64,000 bases of DNA from Rhodobacteraceae bacterium M382 (GCA_025141015.1 CP081098.1:2734501-2798500), one strand, 5' to 3'. Positions 35,600 to 46,150 are shown, numbered from the stretch's first letter. A program made the numbers and translations. Notes: generated by a model from the sequence alone, not told the origin.

Positions 35600-36589
35600 A
35601 TGCACCACGTAACCGACCCGATTGATCAGGCGCTGTTGAATGACTGGCAGCGGGACTTTCCGCTTGTCGACCGTCCCTTTGCCACGCTGGGCCGCGCGGT
35701 GGATATCACCGAAGACGAAGTGATCACCCGCCTGTCGCGGATGCGTAAATCCGGACGCATCACCCGCGTTGGGGCCACGATCACGCCCGGAACCGTTTCG
35801 GCCAGCACTCTGGCTGCCGTGGCCGCACCGCCCGAACAGATCGAAGAGATCGCGGCATTGATCGACGCGGAGCCCGGAGTGAATCACAATTACCTGCGCG
35901 AAGACCACTGGAACCTGTGGTTTGTTGCCACCGGCCCGGACACCGATCATGTCGAGGCCACGTTGGCCCGCATTGAACGACGCACCGGGTTGAAGGTCAT
36001 GGACCTGCGGTTGGTCCGGCCGTTCAATGTGGATCTGGGGTTCTGTATGCGCGGCGACACCCGCGTCGTTCCCAAACCCCGCACAGCTGATACCAGCGTC
36101 ATGCAACCGGGTGACAAACAAGTGTTGCAGGTGCTGACCCGGGGATTGCCGATCACGTCTGAACCTTTTGCAGAAATTGCCGCACAACTGAACCGCGACG
36201 TCACCGAAGTGATGCATCGGATCGACATCCTGACCCGGGCTGCGATCATCTCGCGTCTTGGGGTCATCGTGCGTCATCGGGCGCTGGGTTGGTCGGCCAA
36301 TGCCATGGTGGTCTGGAATCTGTCGCCGGACCAGATCGACCTGGCCGGACCAGCGCTGGCCGCGCATCCTGGCGTGTCGCTGTGTTATGAACGCCGCCCG
36401 GTCGAGGGGCATTGGCCCTATCGGTTGTATTCGATGATCCACGCGCGTTCACGCTCCGAGGCTCTTGCAACTTTGCAAAATGCCACCACGCTGCCCGAAC
36501 TGGCGGATGTTGAACACAAGGTTCTGTTTTCAACCCGGTGCTTCAAACAGACCGGCGCAATGATCACCCAACGAGAGGTCGCGGCATGA
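35600..36589 (+). CDS. nirD: NirDL fusion, sirohaem decarboxylase
   Basis: Two AsnC/Lrp-like modules in one chain (about 1-150 NirD-like, 165-329 NirL-like), 329 residues. It decarboxylates sirohaem C12/C18 acetates together with NirG and NirH. Each module has an HTH-like fold, though the product is an enzyme. Active-site histidines lie in VNHNYLR and in LCYERR-type loops. Fused NirDL is known in Paracoccus. It begins 3 bases after nirF and overlaps nirG as ATGA. Confidence 0.92.
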   Translation: MHHVTDPIDQALLNDWQRDFPLVDRPFATLGRAVDITEDEVITRLSRMRKSGRITRVGATITPGTVSASTLAAVAAPPEQIEEIAALIDAEPGVNHNYLREDHWNLWFVATGPDTDHVEATLARIERRTGLKVMDLRLVRPFNVDLGFCMRGDTRVVPKPRTADTSVMQPGDKQVLQVLTRGLPITSEPFAEIAAQLNRDVTEVMHRIDILTRAAIISRLGVIVRHRALGWSANAMVVWNLSPDQIDLAGPALAAHPGVSLCYERRPVEGHWPYRLYSMIHARSRSEALATLQNATTLPELADVEHKVLFSTRCFKQTGAMITQREVAA

Positions 36590-37038
36590 CACAGATCGAT
36601 ACCACCGACCGTTTGATTCTGAACCGGATGCAAGATGATCTCCCATTGGTTTCAGATCCTTATGCCGTCGTTGCACAGGAACTGGGACTGACCGAAGCCG
36701 ACCTGTTGTTTCGGCTCAACCGAATGAAGGAAAATCGGGTGATTACCCGGTTTGGTCCCTTCTTTGACGCCGCTGCAATGGGGGGCGCATTTTGCCTGTG
36801 TGCCATGGCGGTCCCAGCCGATCAGTTCGAAGATGTCCTGACCAAAGTCAATGCCCACCCGGAGGTGGCGCATAACTATGAACGCACGCACCGGCTGAAC
36901 ATGTGGTTCGTCCTGGCAACCGAAACGCCTGAGGGGATCGGGGAAAGCGCCGATGCAATCGAACGGGAAACGGGGGTCCCAGTCCTCCGTTTCCCCAAAC
37001 TTCAGGAATTTTTCATCGGGTTCAGGGTCGCAGCATGA
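36586..37038 (+). CDS. nirG: NirG, sirohaem decarboxylase subunit
   Basis: AsnC/Lrp-like protein of 150 residues that acts with NirDL and NirH. The HTH-like part includes LGLTEADLLFRL, and the AHNYERTHRLNMWF segment carries active-site-type histidines. ATG 36586 overlaps the nirDL stop, and its own end overlaps nirH by 4 bases. A start at 36538 inside nirDL is rejected. Confidence 0.9.
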   Translation: MTQIDTTDRLILNRMQDDLPLVSDPYAVVAQELGLTEADLLFRLNRMKENRVITRFGPFFDAAAMGGAFCLCAMAVPADQFEDVLTKVNAHPEVAHNYERTHRLNMWFVLATETPEGIGESADAIERETGVPVLRFPKLQEFFIGFRVAA

Positions 37039-37520
37039 CAACGGAAATTTCAGACCGCGAGATCATCGAAGCGCTCCAGAGCGGTCTGCCATTGGTGTCC
37101 GCACCTTTTGCAGAAATTGCCGGACGGTTGGATATGCCCGAAGCCGATCTTGTCGCCCGTATCGACGCGATGAAGCAATCTGGTGTTATCCGTCGCATCG
37201 CCGCCGCGCCCAATCACTACAAACTGGGCATGACGTCAAACGGCATGACCGTCTGGAATGTCGCCGACGACCAGATTGCCAAACTTGGGGCCAAGATCGG
37301 GGCCCTGCCCTTTGTCACCCATTGCTATGAACGCCCCCGCGCCCTGCCCGATTGGCCCTATAATCTGTTTGCCATGGTGCACGGCAGCTCACCTGCCGAA
37401 GTCGAAGAAAAACGGGAGCAGATCAAAGCGCTGCTGGGCGAAGCCTGTAAAAGCAGCGACATTCTTTATTCCACGCGCATCCTGAAAAAGACCGGGCTGC
37501 GCCTGCGCAAGAAAGGCTGA
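37035..37520 (+). CDS. nirH: NirH, sirohaem decarboxylase subunit
   Basis: AsnC/Lrp-like protein of 161 residues. The [18 protein letters not shown] stretch resembles the NirL half of NirDL. It completes the NirDL-G-H set that turns sirohaem into didecarboxysirohaem. It overlaps nirG and ends 5 bases before nirJ. Confidence 0.9.
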   Translation: MTTEISDREIIEALQSGLPLVSAPFAEIAGRLDMPEADLVARIDAMKQSGVIRRIAAAPNHYKLGMTSNGMTVWNVADDQIAKLGAKIGALPFVTHCYERPRALPDWPYNLFAMVHGSSPAEVEEKREQIKALLGEACKSSDILYSTRILKKTGLRLRKKG

Positions 37521-37525
37521 GACCT

Positions 37526-38740
37526 ATGTTCCGCCTCACCGAATACATGCACCAGCTGGTCGATCCGACCCCGGTACGCACCCGCCGTGGGTCCGGCCCT
37601 GTCAAACCCGTCGTCATCTGGAATCTGACCCGCCAGTGCAATCTGAAATGCCGCCATTGTTATACCGTGTCGGCAGATGTCAAATTCCCCGGCGAACTGT
37701 CCCACGACCAGGCGATGACCACGCTCGAGGATCTGGGAGACTTCAATGTACCGGCCCTCATCCTGTCGGGTGGCGAGCCATTGGACCGCGACGATTGGCA
37801 CACCATCGCCACCCGCGCACGCAAATTGGTTCGGATGCTGGCCCTGTCGACAAATGGCACAAAGATCCATGGTGAAAACGCCGACAAGATCGCCGACATC
37901 GGGTTCAATTATGTGGGTATCTCGCTGGACGGTATTGGCGAGACCAACGATTGGTTCCGCGGTGTCGATGGTGCCTTTGGCGATGCGTTGCGCGGTGTGC
38001 GCGAATGCAAAAAACGTGGTATCAAGGTGGGCTTGCGCTTTTGCCTGACCGAAGGCACCAAACATTGCCTGCCTGATCTTCTGAAACTGTGTGATGACGA
38101 AGGGGTCGACAAATTTTATCTCTCGCATCTGGTCTATGCCGGGCGCGGCGACAAGAACCGCGGTGAAGACGCCGAACACCAGATGACCCGCTGGGGTCAG
38201 GATCTGCTGCTTGAACGCGCCTGGGAGGCGGCATCGGGCGGCAAACAATTGGACATCGTCACCGGCAATAATGACGCCGACGCCGGTTATTTCCTGCAAT
38301 GGGCCGCCGAGCGGTTTGACGCAGACAAAGTCGCCCATGTGCGCGATCACCTGTCTGCCTGGGGGGGGAACTCCAGCGGATTGGGCGTGGCCAATATCGA
38401 CAACTTGGGCCGGGTACATCCTGATACCTATTGGTCTGATTACACCGTCGGCAACGTGAAACAGACACCATTTTCCGAACTTTGGACAGGCGACGATCCG
38501 ATGCTGGCAATGCTGCGCACCCGCCCCCGCCCGCTCAAAGGGCGCTGTGGCGTCTGCAAATTGCAGGACGTGTGCGGAGGCAATACCCGCATTCGTGCCC
38601 TGCAGGTGACCGGGGATCCCTGGGCCGAGGACCCGGCCTGCTATCTCGGCGATGACGAGATCGGCGTTGAAGGCAGTGAACGCCTGATCGTGACCCCCTT
38701 TCGAGGAAAAAGCCATGACCCGGCGCATAAATTCTTTTGA
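37526..38740 (+). CDS. nirJ: NirJ, radical-SAM haem d1 synthase component
   Basis: Radical SAM enzyme of 404 residues that removes propionate side chains from didecarboxysirohaem. The SAM cluster motif is Cys38-x3-Cys42-x2-Cys45 (CNLKCRHC). A C-terminal SPASM-like cysteine group ([12 protein letters not shown] and later Cys) can hold a second cluster. Its last 26 bases overlap nirN. Confidence 0.94.
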   Translation: MFRLTEYMHQLVDPTPVRTRRGSGPVKPVVIWNLTRQCNLKCRHCYTVSADVKFPGELSHDQAMTTLEDLGDFNVPALILSGGEPLDRDDWHTIATRARKLVRMLALSTNGTKIHGENADKIADIGFNYVGISLDGIGETNDWFRGVDGAFGDALRGVRECKKRGIKVGLRFCLTEGTKHCLPDLLKLCDDEGVDKFYLSHLVYAGRGDKNRGEDAEHQMTRWGQDLLLERAWEAASGGKQLDIVTGNNDADAGYFLQWAAERFDADKVAHVRDHLSAWGGNSSGLGVANIDNLGRVHPDTYWSDYTVGNVKQTPFSELWTGDDPMLAMLRTRPRPLKGRCGVCKLQDVCGGNTRIRALQVTGDPWAEDPACYLGDDEIGVEGSERLIVTPFRGKSHDPAHKFF

Positions 38741-40352
38741 TACGATGGTAGATAGAGCTGCAACACCTGCGCCAGTGGCACGTGAGGGAGCCTCCGGCGG
38801 GAGTTTCTTGAGCAAGATGAAAAGAGCAGGTTCCGCTATCACGCTCGGGCTGTTCTTTGTCGCAAACAGCGCCATGGCCGACCCATCAGCGCATTACACC
38901 GAGTTCTGCGCTGATTGTCATGGTGCCAACCGTTTGGGCGGTGTCGGGCCAGCCCTGATCCCCCAGACATTGAAACGCATGCGCGGCCCCAAGGTCGAAG
39001 CCGTGATCCGGGACGGTCGCGTGGCCACACAGATGCCGGGGTTCTCCGAAAACCTGGATGACGGGGCCGTGGCAGAACTGGCCAACTATCTTAAAACCCC
39101 ACTGGCCCAGGTCCCGGCCTGGGGCGAAGCCGAGATCATGGCCAGCCGCACCCTGGACGCGGACTATGTCGCCGCGGACGCGCCAGTCTGGTCTTCGGAC
39201 CCGATGAACATCACGCTGGCCGTGGAAACCGGCGATCATCATGTTTCGGTTCTGGATGGCGATACGTTTGAAGTACTGGACCGCTTTGCCACGCCATTTG
39301 CCGTGCATGGGGGCCCCAAGTTTGACCCTACCGGGCGCTATGTTTTCATCATGTCGCGCGATGGATGGGTACAGAAATACGACATCTGGTCCCTGAAGCA
39401 GGTGGGCCGCATCCGCGCCGGCCTGAACAGCCGAAATATCGCCATGTCCAGCGATGGTAAATGGGTGGCCATCGCCAACTATCTGCCCAATACGCTCACC
39501 ATCCTGTCGACCGACGACCTGTCGGTGGCGAAGGTTGTCGAGATCAAGGGAAAAAAGGGCATCCCGAGCCGCGTTTCAGCCGTCTATCAGGCCCCCCCCC
39601 GCGAAAGCTTTGTTCTCGCGCTCAAAGACGTGCCCGAGATCTGGGAAGTCTTTTATGGCAAAAACCCACCTCAGTTTGGGTTTGCGCATGATTACCGCAT
39701 CGAAGGCCCGATCAAGAATCCCGATCCCTTCCCGGTGCGGAAAATCACAACACCGGATTACCTCGACGATTTCTTCTTTGATCAGACCTATGAATACGTC
39801 ATGGGAGCCAGCCGCGACGGCAAGGGCGGTCAGGTCATCGACTTGGTGATCGGCCACAAGATCGCCGATCTGGATCTGCCCGGCATGCCGCACCTGGGAT
39901 CTGGCATCACCTGGAAATACGGCGACTCCACCGTCATGGCCACACCGCATCTGACCGATGGTGTGGTATCGGTGATCGACATGAAAACCTGGGAAACCGT
40001 CAAACGGATCGAAACCGAAGGCCCCGGTTTTTTCATGCGCAGCCACGAAAAAACCCCTTATGTCTGGGTTGATGTGTTCTTTGGCCCCAACAAGGACGCC
40101 ATGCATGTGATCGACAAGCAGAGCCTTGAAATCGTCAAGACCCTGCGCCCGGCACCGGGCAAAACCGTGGCCCATGTGGAATTCACCCGCGATGGTTCAT
40201 ACGCTTTGGTGTCGATCTGGGAAGATGACGGTGCGGTGATCATCTATGACGCCACAACCCTGGAAGAGGTCCGCCGCCTGCCGATGCGCAAACCATCCGG
40301 GAAATACAACGTCTGGAACAAGATCACCTTTTCCGAAGGAACCAGCCATTGA
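38715..40352 (+). CDS. nirN: NirN, dihydro-haem d1 dehydrogenase
   Basis: Periplasmic NirS paralogue that oxidises dihydro-haem d1 to haem d1. It has a cytochrome c domain (Cys65-x2-Cys68-His69, CADCH) and a d1-type propeller, 545 residues. ATG 38715 has a GAGGAAA box but leaves an unusual N-region of about 35 residues before the hydrophobic signal core; ATG 38817 (Met35) would give an ordinary Sec signal. The end overlaps the next small gene (TTGA). Confidence 0.92.
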   Translation: MTRRINSFDTMVDRAATPAPVAREGASGGSFLSKMKRAGSAITLGLFFVANSAMADPSAHYTEFCADCHGANRLGGVGPALIPQTLKRMRGPKVEAVIRDGRVATQMPGFSENLDDGAVAELANYLKTPLAQVPAWGEAEIMASRTLDADYVAADAPVWSSDPMNITLAVETGDHHVSVLDGDTFEVLDRFATPFAVHGGPKFDPTGRYVFIMSRDGWVQKYDIWSLKQVGRIRAGLNSRNIAMSSDGKWVAIANYLPNTLTILSTDDLSVAKVVEIKGKKGIPSRVSAVYQAPPRESFVLALKDVPEIWEVFYGKNPPQFGFAHDYRIEGPIKNPDPFPVRKITTPDYLDDFFFDQTYEYVMGASRDGKGGQVIDLVIGHKIADLDLPGMPHLGSGITWKYGDSTVMATPHLTDGVVSVIDMKTWETVKRIETEGPGFFMRSHEKTPYVWVDVFFGPNKDAMHVIDKQSLEIVKTLRPAPGKTVAHVEFTRDGSYALVSIWEDDGAVIIYDATTLEEVRRLPMRKPSGKYNVWNKITFSEGTSH

Positions 40353-40600
40353 CCAAAAAGAATGACACCTCAGGGCGTTGGCCGGTGTGGAAATTGTCGG
40401 TCATGATGTACCCCTTTGCCGCTGGCACCGTGGCGATCAACCTCTACTTCATCGGGTTGATCAGCCATATCAGCGGCTACGCGGCCATCGATCCGATCAC
40501 AGCGCTGGTTTGGTCCATCCCGCTGGGTGTTCCCGCAGGTTGGCTGTTTGGCCGTTGGGCTCGCGAGCTGATGGATCAGGCGGACGGCCATATCGATTGA
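40349..40600 (+). CDS. Small two-helix membrane protein, unknown
   Basis: Hydrophobic protein of 83 residues with two helices (about 13-38 and 48-66) and a charged C-terminus. TTG 40349 overlaps the nirN stop and has an AAGGA box at good distance, so it is probably translated as the last gene of the nir operon. I do not recognise the family. Possible roles include a membrane partner for d1 export or for the cytochromes. Confidence 0.62.
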   Translation: MTKKNDTSGRWPVWKLSVMMYPFAAGTVAINLYFIGLISHISGYAAIDPITALVWSIPLGVPAGWLFGRWARELMDQADGHID

Positions 40601-40606
40601 GCCCGT

Positions 40607-40659
40607 CTGTTTCTTTCTGGTTCCAAATACCTCAGGGGGTCCGGGGGACAGCGTCCCCC
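40607..40659 (-). repeat. GC-rich intergenic repeat element, copy B
   Basis: Inverted relative to copy A at 32974. On the minus strand: a GGGGGAC/GTCCCCC hairpin, then CCTGAGGTATTTGGAACCAG and AAAGAAACAG. It lies just after the last nir gene and before the convergent tupC end, so the hairpin may also act as a terminator. Confidence 0.72.
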
Positions 40660-40687
40660 GTTGCCCAGACTGCAGGCACAGCGCACA

Positions 40688-41401
40688 TCATTCCACAATA
40701 TCGCCGCGCAGAAACGCATCTGCCTGCGGCCTGCGCGGCCCATCAAAGAAATCCCCAGCCGCGCTGAATTCATGGATCCGCCCATTCAGCACAAAAGCAA
40801 CCTCGCTGGCCAGCCGCCGTGCCTGCCCCATGTTGTGCGTCGACATGATCAACCGCGTTCCTGCCGCAGCTGCGCCCAGCAAAATCTCTTCGATCTCGCG
40901 CGTCGCGCGCCCGTCCAGCGCCGCACAGGGTTCGTCCAGAAACAACACATCCGGTGCCCGGATCAACGCCCGCGCCAGCGCCAGCTTCTGACGCTCTCCC
41001 CCTGACAGCATCAGCGCCGAACGGGCCATGGCATACTGCAGACCGACCCGTTCGGCCCACTCTTCGGCCCGGGCGCGGGCCTGTTTTTTGGGGATACCGA
41101 TCAATTGCAATGGATAGGCAATGTTGTCGCGCACCGAACGGCGCATCATTACCGGGGTCTGAAACACAAACGCTTGTCTCTGCTGGGCCGCGTCTGGAGG
41201 GCAATTCCATCGCACTGACCCCGCCGACAAACGGGCAATACCGTGCAGCATCCGCAACAACGTGGTCTTGCCTGCGCCATTGGGCCCGATCACTGCCGTG
41301 ACCCCCTCTGCTTGGAGAGTCAGATCAACGGGACCGACCAGGACCTTGCCCCGGCGACGCACCACCGCGTCCTTGGCGATCAGGGGAAACAGACCGCTCA
41401 C
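40688..41401 (-). CDS. tupC: Tungstate-type ABC transporter ATPase TupC
   Basis: ABC ATPase of 237 residues from GTG 41401, which follows GGAGGG and overlaps the tupB stop. Walker A GPNGAGKT, Q-loop FQTPVMMRRS, signature LSGGERQ, Walker B VLFLDEP and H-loop STHN are all present. Pairing with a 234-residue permease fits TupBC (tungstate) better than ModBC. Tungstate or molybdate is needed for the formate dehydrogenase in this window. No binding-protein gene is adjacent. Confidence 0.8.
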   Translation of the reverse strand: MSGLFPLIAKDAVVRRRGKVLVGPVDLTLQAEGVTAVIGPNGAGKTTLLRMLHGIARLSAGSVRWNCPPDAAQQRQAFVFQTPVMMRRSVRDNIAYPLQLIGIPKKQARARAEEWAERVGLQYAMARSALMLSGGERQKLALARALIRAPDVLFLDEPCAALDGRATREIEEILLGAAAAGTRLIMSTHNMGQARRLASEVAFVLNGRIHEFSAAGDFFDGPRRPQADAFLRGDIVE

Positions 41402-42102
41402 CACCGGCCCTCCTGTTCTGTGCGCGTCAACCAATGGATCGCAAGGTTCACCGCAATGGCCATTCCAATCAGGATGAACCCCAGGGCCAGCGCCAGACCA
41501 AAATCGCCCTTGCCGGTTTCCAGCGCAATGGCCGTGGTCAGCACCCGGGTCACGTGGTCAATATTGCCGCCCACCACCATGATGGCCCCGACTTCGCCAA
41601 TGGCGCGGCCAAACCCGGCAAGCGAAGCGGTCAGCAAAGCACGACGCCCATCCCACAACAGCGCCTTGATCCGTTGGAAATAGGTCGTGTGCATGGAGAT
41701 CAGCAGGTCATGGTAGTCCGACCACAGCTCGCGCAGCGACTGATGGGCGATTGATGCGATCAGCGGAACGATAATGATCACCTGCGCAATGATCATTGCT
41801 GTTGGCGTATACAACAACCCCAACACCCCAAACGGGCCCGAGCGGCTGAGAAAGACATAAACCACCAGCCCGACAACGACCGGCGGCAGCCCCATCAGCG
41901 CGTTCAGCACGGCAATCGTGGTGCGGCGGAACCGGAACCGGCGCACCGCCAACAATGCACCAAACGGCAAGGCAATAGCTGATGCGATGGCCAGCGCGCT
42001 CAGCGTCACCTGAAGGGAACGCAAAGTGATTTCGACCAGATCCGAATCCAGCGATTTCAGCAAAAAGAAAGCCTGGGACACGCCGTCCCACAGATCCAAC
42101 AT
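41398..42102 (-). CDS. tupB: Tungstate-type ABC permease TupB
   Basis: Membrane permease of 234 residues with about five or six helices and an EAA-like loop (FGRAIGEVGAIMVVGGN) typical of TupB/WtpB/ModB importers. Its end overlaps tupC by 4 bases. The region upstream (42103-42256) holds no tupA and leads directly into the dld 3' end, so the solute-binding subunit must come from elsewhere. Confidence 0.8.
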   Translation of the reverse strand: MLDLWDGVSQAFFLLKSLDSDLVEITLRSLQVTLSALAIASAIALPFGALLAVRRFRFRRTTIAVLNALMGLPPVVVGLVVYVFLSRSGPFGVLGLLYTPTAMIIAQVIIIVPLIASIAHQSLRELWSDYHDLLISMHTTYFQRIKALLWDGRRALLTASLAGFGRAIGEVGAIMVVGGNIDHVTRVLTTAIALETGKGDFGLALALGFILIGMAIAVNLAIHWLTRTEQEGRW

Positions 42103-42256
42103 CGTCTTTTTGCCCTCGCGCGCGCAAATTTGTTCCGGGTATACTCGGAAAAACCACGTCTGATGCGATCAGGGAAGCCCAAAAACCACCGGGTCGCGGC
42201 CCGTCTGCGTCACTTTGGCGGGTCTGGCGGTGTTTTTGCCCCGGAAACCGCCGCTG

Positions 42257-43939
42257 TCAGGTGTAATTCCGGTTACGCGACATCTTGCCAATGCCGGGGT
42301 TCATGGAATTGGTGGGGTCGATGGACTGGTAAAAGTCGGCCAGATCGGGTTTGGCGGCATAGAGATGACCGACATTATGTTCGGCCGGATATTCTGCACC
42401 GCGTTTGTCCAGCAGCGCGAGCATCGCAGCCTTGAGCGCCTTGGGATCACAGCCTTTTTTGACGATATAGTCCTGATGCAACACATGGCACATGAAATGG
42501 CCGTAATACAGCCTGCCGACCAGCTGATTGGATATCTCGGTTGGCAGATCCTCGAACCAATCGCGGTCATTGCGGCGCAGCGCGATGTCCAGAGCAATGA
42601 TGTCCTCGACCTGTTTTTTGTGGACAGCCATATAGCGCACCGCCGCACCGGCAGCAGCAAAACGCAACAAACCCGCTATTTTGGCCTCGCGCGCATCGCA
42701 TTCAAAAAACGCCAATGCGCCCTGCCCGGCCAATTCACTTAGCAAAGTCCGGGCCTCGTCTATGCCGCCATCGCGCATCTTCAGGATCAAATGATGCGGA
42801 TGCTCCTGACGATATTGGCGCATCCGGCGTGGCAGGATGTCGGGCCACAGCCGAGACACGAACTGCATGAAACGGTCCGTAAACCGGGCCATCCCCGGAA
42901 TACCGGCCAGCCGCGCATCCATGGCACCCTTCATGGCAAAGAACATCGGCAGCCGGTCTGTGCCCAGCTTGTCGATCATCACCATTGTGTCCTTGCCGTA
43001 GGTATCGGAAATGTCGAACACGTCCCGATGCAGGTATTCGGCACTGACCGGCAGGGTCTGAAATCCGGACAGGATGCGACGGCGCAGCTCGCTTAGCGCG
43101 CCGGTGTCCCCGGTCCCGATATAGAATGTGCGCTCGTCCTCGTTGACCGGATAGGTGTCCAGCCGAACGGCAAACACCGCCAGCTTCCCCGCACAGCCCG
43201 CTGCTTCGTACAGACGCGACTTGTCGGCATTGAACCGCGCCGGGCTGGGTGCATCCACATCGCGCACCCGCTGGGCATAGTCCGACGAAGACGCCTTGCG
43301 GTTGTCGGTTTCGATGTCCTGTGGGCCATAGTCGCCCGCCTCCAGCCGAGACAGGATCTCTTCGGGGGTGGTGCCCAGGGTGATACCCAGATGGTTGACC
43401 AGTTCCAATGTGCCGTCCGTCGTGATCCTGGCGAACAGGGAAAGTTCGGTATAGGACGGCCCGCGTTCGACCAAAGACCCGCCGGAATTATTGCACACGC
43501 CCCCCACGATGGACGCCCCAATACAAGAGGACCCAATCACCGAATGCGGTTGCCGCCCGATGGGGGCCAACAGCTTTTCCAGCGCAAACAGGGTCGAGCC
43601 GGGAAAGCCGACAACCTGTTTTCCGTCATTGATCAGCTGCAACTGATCCATCCGCTGTGTGTTGATCAACACCACGTCGCGGTCATAGCGGTCTTTGGGC
43701 GTTGATCCTTCGGTCAACCCGGTGTTGGCCGCCTGCATGATCACAATCTTGTCCGCCGCGACACAGGCCTGCAGCACGCGCCATTGCTCCGTGAGTGTGG
43801 CAGGCTGAACAACGGCCAGCGCTTCCCCCTCGCCCGAGCGAAAACCCTTGCGAAAACGTAGCGTCTGTTTGGCACCAGTCAGCGTGTGGCGCGACCCCAC
43901 AATGCTGCGCAGCTGGCGGACAAGATCCTGATCGGTCAT
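42257..43939 (-). CDS. dld: Quinone-dependent D-lactate dehydrogenase
   Basis: Peripheral membrane FAD enzyme oxidising D-lactate to pyruvate and reducing quinone. The 560 residues are close to E. coli Dld (571). The FAD-binding PCMH domain has the SSCIGASIVGGVCNNSGGS stretch; a Dld-type membrane-binding C-terminal domain follows, ending with the PAEHNVGHLY motif. ATG 43939 is chosen; a 24-residue upstream extension overlaps the TRAP gene spacer. It follows the TRAP genes by 19 bases, so import and oxidation are likely co-expressed. Confidence 0.92.
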   Translation of the reverse strand: MTDQDLVRQLRSIVGSRHTLTGAKQTLRFRKGFRSGEGEALAVVQPATLTEQWRVLQACVAADKIVIMQAANTGLTEGSTPKDRYDRDVVLINTQRMDQLQLINDGKQVVGFPGSTLFALEKLLAPIGRQPHSVIGSSCIGASIVGGVCNNSGGSLVERGPSYTELSLFARITTDGTLELVNHLGITLGTTPEEILSRLEAGDYGPQDIETDNRKASSSDYAQRVRDVDAPSPARFNADKSRLYEAAGCAGKLAVFAVRLDTYPVNEDERTFYIGTGDTGALSELRRRILSGFQTLPVSAEYLHRDVFDISDTYGKDTMVMIDKLGTDRLPMFFAMKGAMDARLAGIPGMARFTDRFMQFVSRLWPDILPRRMRQYRQEHPHHLILKMRDGGIDEARTLLSELAGQGALAFFECDAREAKIAGLLRFAAAGAAVRYMAVHKKQVEDIIALDIALRRNDRDWFEDLPTEISNQLVGRLYYGHFMCHVLHQDYIVKKGCDPKALKAAMLALLDKRGAEYPAEHNVGHLYAAKPDLADFYQSIDPTNSMNPGIGKMSRNRNYT

Positions 43940-43958
43940 GGGCTCTGTCTCCTCTGGC

Positions 43959-46061
43959 TTAGTAAGCCACTGACGGCAGCCAGGTTGCAAGCGCTGGCCA
44001 CAGGAACACAAAGGCCAGACCGGTCAGCTGCAGGATCACAAACGGGATGATGCCTTTGTAGATGTCGGTCAACCTGATCTCAGGTGGACAGACGCCCTTG
44101 AGATAGAACAGCGCGAACCCCACCGGCGGCGTCAGGAACGACGTCTGTAACGTCACGGCCACCAGGATCACAAACCACACCAGCGCAGGTTCGTCGATGG
44201 CACCAAAACCAGGAATATCCAACCCCAACCCGTTCACGATCGGGCGCATCAGCGGCAGCACGATCAAAGTGATTTCAATCCAGTCCAGCACAAACCCCAG
44301 AAGGAAGACGATGAACAGGATCATGATCACGGTGCCCGTGGCACCAAACCCAGTGCCACCGATCATATCTTCGATCAACGCATCCCCACCCAATTCACGT
44401 AGAACATAGGAGAACACCGTCGCCCCCAGGAAAATGGCAAAGATATAGGCCGTGGTGTTGAACGTCGCCTTGAGCACATTGACCAGTTTGGCCAGCGTCA
44501 GCTTGCGATACCCTAGCGCCAGAACCGTCGCGCCCAATGCCCCCACGCCCGAGGCTTCGGTCGGTGTGGTCACACCGGCAAAGATCGACCCCAGAACCGC
44601 CAGGATCAGACCCAGCGTCGGCAGCACCGCGATCAACACGTCCTTGACCGCGTTCCAATCCGGGCGTTTCGCACCGGCAGGCACAGGGGCCACATCGCGT
44701 TTGATCAGGGCGATAACAAAGATATAGGTCAGATACAGCGCCCCGATGATGATGCCCGGGAATACCGCAGCCATGAACAGATCACCAACGGACAGCGCCA
44801 TCTGATCCGCCATGATCACCAACATGATCGACGGTGGGATCAGGATACCCAATGTGCCCGAGGCCGATACAACACCGGCTGCCAACGATGGCGAATATTT
44901 CTGTTCCATCATCGACGGCAGCGACAGCACGCCCAACAGCACCACGGAGGCACCGATAATGCCGGTCGAGGCGGCCAGAATGATGCCGATCATGGTAACG
45001 GTGATCGCCAAACCACCGCGCACCGTGCCAAACAGCCGTTGCATGGATGTCATCAGCCGTTCGGCCACTCCGGATTCATCCAGCATCAGCCCCATGAAAA
45101 TGAACATCGGCAACGCCACCAGAACCGCATTGGACATGGTGGCATAAACCCGGTTCACCACCGCGCCCAGCGTCAGGTAATCAAGACCGGTCAGCGTCTC
45201 TTCCAACCCGGTCCAGTTCATCATGCCGTTGTCGAACAGATAGGCCAGCCCACAATAGGCGACCCCAACACCGGCCAGCGTCCAGGCCACCGGGAACCCG
45301 GTGAACAACAACGCGATGAATGTCAGGAACATCGCAATGACCAGCTTTTCCTCGGTGCTGTGCACCAGGAAGGTCAGCGCCACGGCCACCACACCAAAGC
45401 CCAGCAGCGCCCAGACGATCAGGCGCAGGCCCTTGCCCTCGCGCTCTTCGGCGAGATTGGTAAACAAGGCGTGGCCATCATGGATCAAGCGCGCCAAAGC
45501 TGCCAAAGCCAGCAAGACAAAGCTGATCGGGATCACGGCCTTGAGCGCCCAGCGGGCTGGCAGGCCGGTGGGGCTGCTGGAGCGTTCGTTCACCCGCCAG
45601 CTTTCGTAGAAATAGTCATACCCCTGATCAATCATCAGATAGATGAACGGGACAATCAAAGCCAGAATTCCGATCACTTCGATGATCCGCTGTGCGCGAC
45701 GCGACAGCTGCATATGCAACAGGTCAACACGGACATGGCTGTCCGTGACCAGCGCATAGGAAATGCCGATCATCGTGACCAGCCCGTAGAAATGCCACTG
45801 GATTTCGTCCAGCTTGGGATAGTTCTGGTTCAACAGATATCGCATCGACACCTGGGACACGATGGCCGCCACCAGCAGCAAATTGGCCCACATGACGACA
45901 TTGCCGATGCCTTTGACGGTTTTGTCCAGCGCAACGGCAACGGTCTGCCGGTCCTGATCGTCATGTTCAAGAATGTGTTCGTAAACTTCGATCGGATCGT
46001 CCGATGCCCGGTTCTGCGTCCGGTCAAGTCCAGCGTCGCGGGGGTGGGTATTATCGGCCAT
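43959..46061 (-). CDS. TRAP transporter fused permease (DctQ-DctM)
   Basis: Inner-membrane secondary transporter of 700 residues. The first part (about 50-240) is the four-helix DctQ small subunit and the rest (about 260-700) is the twelve-helix DctM large subunit with the TGIIGASVVLLGVLSLP motif. Start ATG 46061 has a GAGGAGAAA box. It works with the DctP protein encoded upstream. Linkage to dld and to an LldR-like regulator suggests lactate or a related 2-hydroxy/2-oxo acid as substrate. Confidence 0.9.
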   Translation of the reverse strand: MADNTHPRDAGLDRTQNRASDDPIEVYEHILEHDDQDRQTVAVALDKTVKGIGNVVMWANLLLVAAIVSQVSMRYLLNQNYPKLDEIQWHFYGLVTMIGISYALVTDSHVRVDLLHMQLSRRAQRIIEVIGILALIVPFIYLMIDQGYDYFYESWRVNERSSSPTGLPARWALKAVIPISFVLLALAALARLIHDGHALFTNLAEEREGKGLRLIVWALLGFGVVAVALTFLVHSTEEKLVIAMFLTFIALLFTGFPVAWTLAGVGVAYCGLAYLFDNGMMNWTGLEETLTGLDYLTLGAVVNRVYATMSNAVLVALPMFIFMGLMLDESGVAERLMTSMQRLFGTVRGGLAITVTMIGIILAASTGIIGASVVLLGVLSLPSMMEQKYSPSLAAGVVSASGTLGILIPPSIMLVIMADQMALSVGDLFMAAVFPGIIIGALYLTYIFVIALIKRDVAPVPAGAKRPDWNAVKDVLIAVLPTLGLILAVLGSIFAGVTTPTEASGVGALGATVLALGYRKLTLAKLVNVLKATFNTTAYIFAIFLGATVFSYVLRELGGDALIEDMIGGTGFGATGTVIMILFIVFLLGFVLDWIEITLIVLPLMRPIVNGLGLDIPGFGAIDEPALVWFVILVAVTLQTSFLTPPVGFALFYLKGVCPPEIRLTDIYKGIIPFVILQLTGLAFVFLWPALATWLPSVAY

Positions 46062-46150
46062 TTTCTCCTCCTCAGGGTCCTGGCAGTGCGGCTCGTGGGG
46101 GGCGAAAACGTGCCCGCGGCAAATTTGGAAAATGTCGAAAATCAGCAAAG

